A DNA stretch of 64,000 nt from Tachypleus tridentatus (lineage: Eukaryota; Arthropoda; Merostomata; Xiphosura; Limulidae): NCBI RefSeq assembly GCF_004210375.1, contig NC_134830.1:64644326-64708325 (forward strand), in the 5' to 3' direction. A program made the translations under genes and the position numbers. The notes under the pieces are model-generated. The model made no database searches. It saw only the letters and a program-made list of their open reading frames with translations, and had not been told where the DNA came from. Numbering within the stretch: position 1 is the stretch's first letter; each line of letters starts with the position of its first letter. This document shows positions 59,301 to 64,000 of the stretch, in pieces.

Positions 59301-60085
59301 CTTCTGCTTTTCCTCCTCCTGACATTTCTTCAGCTAAAATACACAAAATTAATTAACTTCAGTTGCAAAACCTATTCCATGAAGCACTGAAATTACAAGG
59401 TTATGAATTTTTGTTCAAATTGGAAAATATTCCAAAGATCAGCCAAACATTATAGGTTACTTAACTTAAAATTAGTCTGTGAAAAATTCAATAACTGTTT
59501 TGTTTTTATTTTGTATATGTTGTTGCTTTTTTTCAAGCAGGAAGCTACACACTGGACTAATTGCAGTTAATACAACTCTAGATGTTAAGATTTAATTCCT
59601 TAAACTTACTGCTGACCCAAGAAGAGACAATTACTTGAACAAGAACTGTTCTTGCATTAACATAAAACATGTTTAAAAGGAAAGTTGGCACATTTCAATG
59701 ACCATTATAATATTCGATTTTAAACATAAATATATGCTATTAGAAAATAACGTCCTCATGGTTGTGTAAAATCAAAGATGTAAAAATGTATATTAATATT
59801 ATTTATTACTCTTGTATCAAGAAAGTTTCCAAACAAACAAAAAAAGCATTTTCCAGAAAATTTTCTTAAAAAAATTATGAAATATAATATTCTGAATAAT
59901 TTTATTTCACTGTATAATGCAACCTATCCATTAAAACAGAGTGTAAGTTTTTGTAAGCACTCAACATACATGAAAAACAAATATATATATCAATAATTTT
60001 CTAAACTCTTAACTTAAATGCAAGTCACCTCATCATCTTCAAAGGTAGTCTTAACTGGTTTGGACGACTGTCCTACCACAAGGTT
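44160..60085 (-). CDS. SORBS: SORBS/CAP/vinexin adaptor, three SH3 domains, 5' end missing
   Basis: Exons on the minus strand: 60029-60085, 59254-59333, 58736-58870, 57215-57329, 56519-56629, 54969-55089, 49242-49293, 47956-48055, 45157-45254, 44160-44331. All borders are GT/AG, all phases agree, and the joined frame has 346 codons and a stop. It has a basic/acidic helix ending RRHTDNFM, then SH3-1, a short linker, SH3-2, a Pro/Ser-rich linker and SH3-3. Family knowledge: SORBS1-3 and Drosophila CAP have this SH3-SH3-linker-SH3 layout at the C-terminus, and link vinculin and actin at adhesions and muscle attachments. The N-terminal SoHo domain would lie beyond 64000. The exact paralog cannot be told; arthropods usually have one gene. 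Confidence 0.92.
44461..44741 (-). repeat. SINE type A, diverged
   Basis: Body CATCACCACCTACAGCC and TGGGCTGCTCTTTTACCAG, head CCACCTGGCTATGTTAGGCC. Nearly every CpG of the consensus has become TG or CA. Confidence 0.85.
45157..45254 (-). CDS. SORBS: SORBS exon i, linker before SH3-3
   Basis: Thirty-two codons plus 2 nt, acceptor CTTTCAG, ending NTFSEPI and CC|GTAAGG. The split Pro codon gives EPIP directly before YRALYSY, the usual approach to the third SH3. Confidence 0.88.
47956..48055 (-). CDS. SORBS: SORBS exon h, linker between SH3-2 and SH3-3
   Basis: Thirty-three codons ending [11 protein letters not shown], phase 2 to 0, acceptor GATTATTAG and donor AAG|GTAAGA. It has no domain; it is polar and Ser/Thr-rich. 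Confidence 0.8.
48335..48455 (-). repeat. SINE type A, very diverged fragment
   Basis: TTGTTTGTTTGCTTACACAA, AGTTACACAAGGGC and then a body-like order of words (GACTAGAGAGAAG, GTCAACTTCAGACC) follow the minus-strand type A consensus. Confidence 0.45.
49242..49293 (-). CDS. SORBS: SORBS exon g, Ser/Pro linker micro-exon
   Basis: A 52-nt exon reading [16 protein letters not shown], phase 1 to 2. It is rich in SP and PxxP, plausible as a phosphorylation and SH3-ligand segment. The phase fits both neighbours, and a cassette-exon role is possible. Confidence 0.8.
49530..49642 (+). repeat. SINE type B
   Basis: GGCAGCAAAGTTTGATGACT head; GGCACGGCACAGATAGCCC, TCGTGTAGCTTTGTGCTTAA and an A-rich tail. 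Confidence 0.72.
50020..50105 (+). mobile_element. Penelope-like terminal fragment with degraded hammerhead core
   Basis: AACCTGAAGATGACC, TAGGAAGGTCAAAATGC, then AATACCCATACCAGCTG. CUGAAGA and the 5-bp stem II (UGACC/GGUCA) are kept, but the GAAA core reads AAAA and stem I is poor. Confidence 0.55.
50690..51076 (-). other. Unassigned 128-codon open frame in a SORBS intron
   Basis: I do not recognise it. It lies just 3' of the Penelope-like relic on the same strand. It has no clear domain, and its composition resembles the surrounding AT-rich sequence. Chance is the best explanation. Confidence 0.15.
51142..51180 (-). ncRNA. Decayed hammerhead-like motif at a Penelope-like 3' end
   Basis: Reads ACCTAATGATGCCACATTAA then CTATGACAAAACTTTG. 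One change from CUGAUGA and two CpG-type changes from GGCGAAAC would restore the core. The position just 3' of the GIY-YIG piece supports the call; the sequence alone is weak. Confidence 0.35.
51142..52800 (-). mobile_element. Penelope-like element, old copy with RT and GIY-YIG
   Basis: In minus-strand order: [12 protein letters not shown] (RT fingers), [20 protein letters not shown] (52150-52235), a YVDD catalytic motif in [12 protein letters not shown] (52089-52118), then [22 protein letters not shown] (about 51880), [13 protein letters not shown], then a GIY-YIG piece [27 protein letters not shown] (about 51390-51520). Many frameshifts and stops. A decayed hammerhead-like word lies at its 3' end. 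Confidence 0.85.
54969..55089 (-). CDS. SORBS: SORBS exon f, rest of SH3-2
   Basis: Forty codons plus 1 nt: [32 protein letters not shown]. It ends EPEEM in phase 1 with donor C|GTAAGT. Confidence 0.95.
56519..56629 (-). CDS. SORBS: SORBS exon e, start of SH3-2
   Basis: Phase 0 to 0. It begins [18 protein letters not shown], the short inter-SH3 linker, then [19 protein letters not shown]. Acceptor GGTTCAG, donor AAG|GTATGT. Confidence 0.93.
57215..57329 (-). CDS. SORBS: SORBS exon d, rest of SH3-1
   Basis: Thirty-eight codons: [23 protein letters not shown] and [10 protein letters not shown]. It holds the RT-loop acidic residues, the conserved Trp, and the Pro and Tyr of the ligand groove. 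Confidence 0.95.
58736..58870 (-). CDS. SORBS: SORBS exon c, Pro-rich linker and start of SH3-1
   Basis: Begins [17 protein letters not shown], passes a Pro run (ATPPPKTPE), and ends with the first SH3 strand, [17 protein letters not shown] is replaced by VLYNF. The Arg codon AG|A is split by the intron. Confidence 0.9.
59254..59333 (-). CDS. SORBS: SORBS exon b, charged helix
   Basis: Encodes [14 protein letters not shown] then [12 protein letters not shown], phase 0 to 2. The EIE-RRHTD segment just before the first SH3 pair is a family landmark. Confidence 0.85.
60029..60085 (-). CDS. SORBS: SORBS exon a (first seen), pre-SH3 linker
   Basis: Nineteen codons, phase 0 to 0, acceptor CTTTCAG and a weak donor GAG|GTGACT. 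The peptide ends TTFEDDE, leading into the charged helix. It is placed by phase and by the charge pattern and is the least certain exon of this gene. Confidence 0.62.
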
Positions 60086-63000
60086 CTGAAAGTTGTGTGA
60101 AGAATCTACCCGAGTATTTAACACAAGAAACAAAAATAAACACAAATTAACATTAAAAGTTAATTATATGTTTAATTAAAACAAAGAAGCAGCTACTTCC
60201 AGATATTGACAAAACTTAAAATCATGTTATCTATGTTATTAATAACAGAGTAATTTGAAAAACATATATATATATATCACTGTATATTCACACCAATTAT
60301 TTCCTGTTTAGCTCTGCAAACATTTGTTTCAAATAAAAATATATGGTTGAAAGATCAGTTATATGGCAAAAACCAACTTTATTTATTAAAGAATGAGCAA
60401 TCTGCATGGTGCCCATCATAGGTATCAAGCCCCAACTTTTAGGGCTATCTTACTGATGAGTCACAGAAAACTTTGCTAATGTAACTCATAATTAAAAAGC
60501 TTTGTTTTTTAAATCTAGCATAAGTTAAACATGAAAATACTTATTTAGGTTACATGTTTACTAATCTAAGTCACATGAAGAATGACAGTAACATACCAAG
60601 CTATATCAGTGAACTTACTGTTCTACTAACTGTTATGCAGCAGTATTTCCTTATTCCAATTATTGTTCTATATGATTTTTTTTCATTCACAGAGATTATC
60701 ATTGTGTATGCATATGTATATAAAATATACAATTATATCAGAATACAGTTGGCTTTCAAAAGTACATATTCATTTTTAAAAATCTGATGCTTGCAATAAA
60801 AGTAATAAACTTTTAAAAGTATGATAGAGCTGTTATGAAGTTTAGAAATTCTAAACTTTTTATCCTAAATAAATAAAGAAGGGCTTTCTTGTCTTGAATA
60901 AAAAATTGAGTGAAGCCTACATCAAAATTAAACACTGAACACTAGTTAAACACTGAAGAGTAAATTTTTACAACAAAAATCATTTAAAAAAATATTACAT
61001 ATAAAACCAGATATTAGAGACTCAATACAGTCATAACTTAGTTCTAAAGTCTGGGTAGAGATTAGAGACCCTGAAATGACTCACATGAACACTGTTTATT
61101 CAGGATTTGGTGATAATGAGTGGTTATCCAGCACACAGAGGCTGCCATTTTCTAATGCTTACACTTGTTATGAAACAAACTGATATGTAAAACTTATATA
61201 CAAATGTTTAAGAGGCTCTTTCTTTAAAGTACACAAAATAATGTATATGCTAATTTCCTAATTTTACTATTAAAGGGTCTTGCTGCCATAAATGTCAAGT
61301 GCATTTCCTGTTTGAAATAAATATGGTGCCCACCCTCTCAAGGACAAGTTGTAGGCCCACCCTTGGGCCTGGACAAAAACAAATGTTTGTACTTATATGT
61401 CCCAACCCCAGATGGGTGTGGTTGGATTTAGTTGTGATGTCATTTTTTTTTTCTTGGAAAGTGTTCAAAACTCTTAACCTCTTCCAATACTTTGTGCCTC
61501 TCTTCTTACATGCAACAAGTTATGAAGGTCAATTATGAAATACACACACATACAAGTCATTTATGTTTCTTTTTTTTTTAAAGGAGGTACCCAACATATC
61601 CAATATGTGAAAATCATACAAACTTAAAAATAACAAACCAAACACTTTAAAAACACTTCATAACAATTAGTAAACCTCTGCAGAAATAAAACTGTTGAAT
61701 GTCAAACATTATGTGATTTAGTAAATATTATGAATTATTCTTACATTGCATTAATAATAATCATTTCTAAGTTTATGTATTTTGGATCAATTGTGTGGGT
61801 TATGTATAGTCCAATCAATTCTCTTCTTTTAAAGTTTATTGTTTTCTTCAGTTAATGTTTACACATATCACTCTTCTCTCTTTTGTTTAAACTTATTTTA
61901 AGTAACATTTATTTTTTAAATTTTCAGTACATCTTTAATGTTTTCTATTCATATTAATTTTTTTTCAATTCACACTTTATTTTCAGGAAAAGTAATTCAT
62001 CATAAAGAATTTAAATTGTATTCTATAAATTATTTCTTAATCCTTTAGTTTACTCATTTCTTTTGTTTTCTTAGGTTTTTTTTAAATCTTAGCCAAACAG
62101 CTTTTCTCCCAGAAAATATTAATTTTTTTATTTAAAAGTTAGATGTTTCTTATACTATTTCAACTAAATTTTATTAATATGAAACTGTCAATTCATAAAT
62201 CACTTCCTTTTAGTTGTTACAAGTTTTTTTATTCTTTCTTGCTTAATATTAATGTTCTTTTCTTTTCCTTTCCTATGATTAATTATTTGTATCAAAATAT
62301 TAAACTTTAAAAAAATCATCGATACATGAAAACATTAATCTAATATTTAATATAAATCTTTCAGCAATTTGATTTTTATTTGCAATATGTTCTTTCTGTG
62401 TATAATAGTTTATTATTAATATTTCTTATTACTCTATGCTAAAGTGAAAATGAGTACTAGACCTTATTACTTATAAACAAGGCCAAAACTGTTGGTAACA
62501 ACAGTGGTTTAGAATTTTAACTAGTCCCTTATCAGGTCGGTATTTATTTTTGCCCAACTGATTACAGGATATTATCAAAACACTGTGTTTTGGTTTGTAA
62601 TATATTTAGGTACATGCTAAGACTAAAATGTCTTCTAAGAAATTATTTTGTAATTAATAAGTTTTTAACATAGTTATTCATAGTGTTTATTTCTGGCTGA
62701 ACAGAGTACATAAACCACGTAAAACACATTTGCAATGATCCCACTAAATTCCAAAAACTTAACAAAGACCCAATTTTAAATTAGAGAGTCCTAATGTTCT
62801 TATTGAAGTTAGAGAAGAAATACTTCTGAATCTATTCATAATTATTTGTAAATTATAAGCTCTCATCCTGGAACTCCTTATAAATTACTGAAAATATATA
62901 AAGCAAATATACTATAACATACATATTATCTTGACCACTTACTTTTAATTACAAATTAAATACATTTTTAATTTACTAAATGCCAACTGAAGCATAGTAC

Positions 63001-63141
63001 ACATAATTACAAATTAAGTAAACAAGTGTGAACCCTAGTGAGAGAACCTTATAACTTTTTTATTTGCTCAAAGTTTCAACTTTATGCCTTCATGAAGGTA
63101 AAATATTGAGTCAATAAAACAACTTGTAAGAGTCTTTAGAG
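60086..63141. other. SORBS intron or upstream sequence without recognised exons
   Basis: No phase-compatible exon with family similarity was found. The sequence is AT-rich with poly(A/T) runs. The 79-codon plus frame at 61299 matches nothing I know. Confidence 0.5.
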
Positions 63142-64000
63142 GTGATGATCATTTTATTTATTTGTAATTACAAATTAAATAATTACCTAAATTCTTTCTT
63201 AAAGAATTCCTATTCTTCAGAATATACAATATATGACAGTTTTAGTTTCCTAAACAAATTAGGAAAACTAACTTTCTTCGCTGTTTTCACGGCAACCTCT
63301 GATGCTGAATCTTTATTTACAAACATTCAACTCATGAAACCAACTGACCTAGCAACAAATCTAACATATTAAAATCATAGTCTTATCAAAGGTATTCCAC
63401 AATATGTTTTCAAGAAACTAATAGAATTTGTTATAAAGAAATACCACTTTAATAATACCACATTTTTAATAATGAAATATATGAGCAGGTAGTAGGTGTG
63501 GTTTTGGGCTCCTACTTTGTCCCAAAACTACGATATTTATTCTCACCTCACCACAAAAGGAAAGAGTTGGCTAATTGTATAAACCAAATAAGACTTTTAG
63601 ATTACATAAAATATGTTGATGACATTTTTAGTTTTCTTCACAATAACAATCAAAATATTTATTTTTAACATATCTAAACAAACATCCCAGCATCACTATC
63701 ATTATTCTTTATCTAGGTAGTAACTCTTGTTATTATGGTCTAAAATTGTAAAATTAAATTCGTCCTATCCTAAAAACACATTAGATATGTTTACAGAAAC
63801 TTCTTATTCAAGAAAAGAAAATCAATAACATTTAAATGTCTTTTCTGCTTCAAAGACTACTTTGAATCTACTATCAGATGTCTCTAGTAAAGGTTTGTAA
63901 AATATTATGCTTCTATCCAACTCATGTGTTTTATAGCATGCCAAGGAATTTGACTGTGATGTTAACATTTTCTTAAAACTCAAAAAGTATTTCTAGTAAT
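63142..64000 (+). pseudogene. Penelope-like reverse transcriptase relic, cut by window end
   Basis: The first frame (63142-63372) reads YTIYDSFSFLNKLGKL, then TSDAESLFTNIQLMKPTDL, the SLFTN block of RT. A second frame continues with FVIKKYHFNN, then EQVVGVVLGSYFVP (the Q-G-G-S-P block) and KYVDDIFSF (catalytic YVDD, 63609-63629). A frameshift lies between 63372 and 63480, and stops follow after 63660. The order and spacing match Penelope-like RTs. Confidence 0.82.

Noticed and set aside
61299-61538. 79-codon plus frame with a Pro/Gly-rich middle
   Set aside because: No recognisable domain on either strand; lies in intron or upstream sequence.
62521-62600. AACTGATTACAGGATATTATC with CAAAACACTG as a 5' hammerhead of the right-edge Penelope relic
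   Set aside because: The core reads CUGAUUA, not CUGANGA, and stem I does not pair.

Overview
This is a stretch of animal nuclear DNA. It is AT-rich, has small exons separated by kilobase introns, and carries many dispersed repeats. About sixteen copies of one tRNA-derived SINE recur, each with a tRNA-like head, a conserved body and a (CAAA)n tail. I recognise this SINE style from horseshoe crab sequences, and the receptor gene fits an arthropod, so I read the window as a chelicerate, most likely a horseshoe crab. The species is inference and is not proved by the sequence.

Two protein-coding genes are supported, both on the minus strand and both cut by a window edge. The first (31586 down to 3392) has twelve exons that join in one open frame of 567 codons. 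It encodes a signal peptide, an amino-terminal domain, the S1 half of a glutamate-receptor ligand-binding domain, TM1, the pore loop, TM3 and the start of S2. It is an ionotropic receptor that best matches the IR8a co-receptor class. The rest of S2, TM4 and the tail were not found and probably lie before position 1. The second gene (60085 down to 44160) has ten exons that join in one frame of 346 codons. It encodes the three-SH3 C-terminal half of a SORBS/CAP/vinexin adaptor; its 5' part lies beyond position 64000.

Region by region: 1-3391 is intron or 3' flank with two SINEs and a reverse-transcriptase relic. 3392-31586 is the receptor gene, whose introns hold SINEs of several types, a Tc1 relic, a TA-flanked inverted-repeat element, and a Penelope-like fragment with a GIY-YIG reading frame and a hammerhead-type motif. 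31587-38650 is intergenic and holds a nested fold-back repeat, SINEs and a degraded hAT transposon with its terminal inverted repeats. 38650-44160 has almost no recognisable repeats and is very poor in CpG. 44160-60085 is the adaptor gene, with a decayed Penelope-like RT plus GIY-YIG element in one intron. 60086-64000 is upstream intron with another Penelope-like RT relic at the right edge.

The two genes have no evident functional link. One is a chemosensory ion-channel subunit; the other is a cytoskeletal and adhesion scaffold. The main non-genic observations are: a 50-bp tandem repeat that multiplies a real splice donor of the receptor gene; hammerhead ribozyme cores attached to Penelope-like elements; and a sharp CpG-density change near 39-40 kb that separates the two genes.
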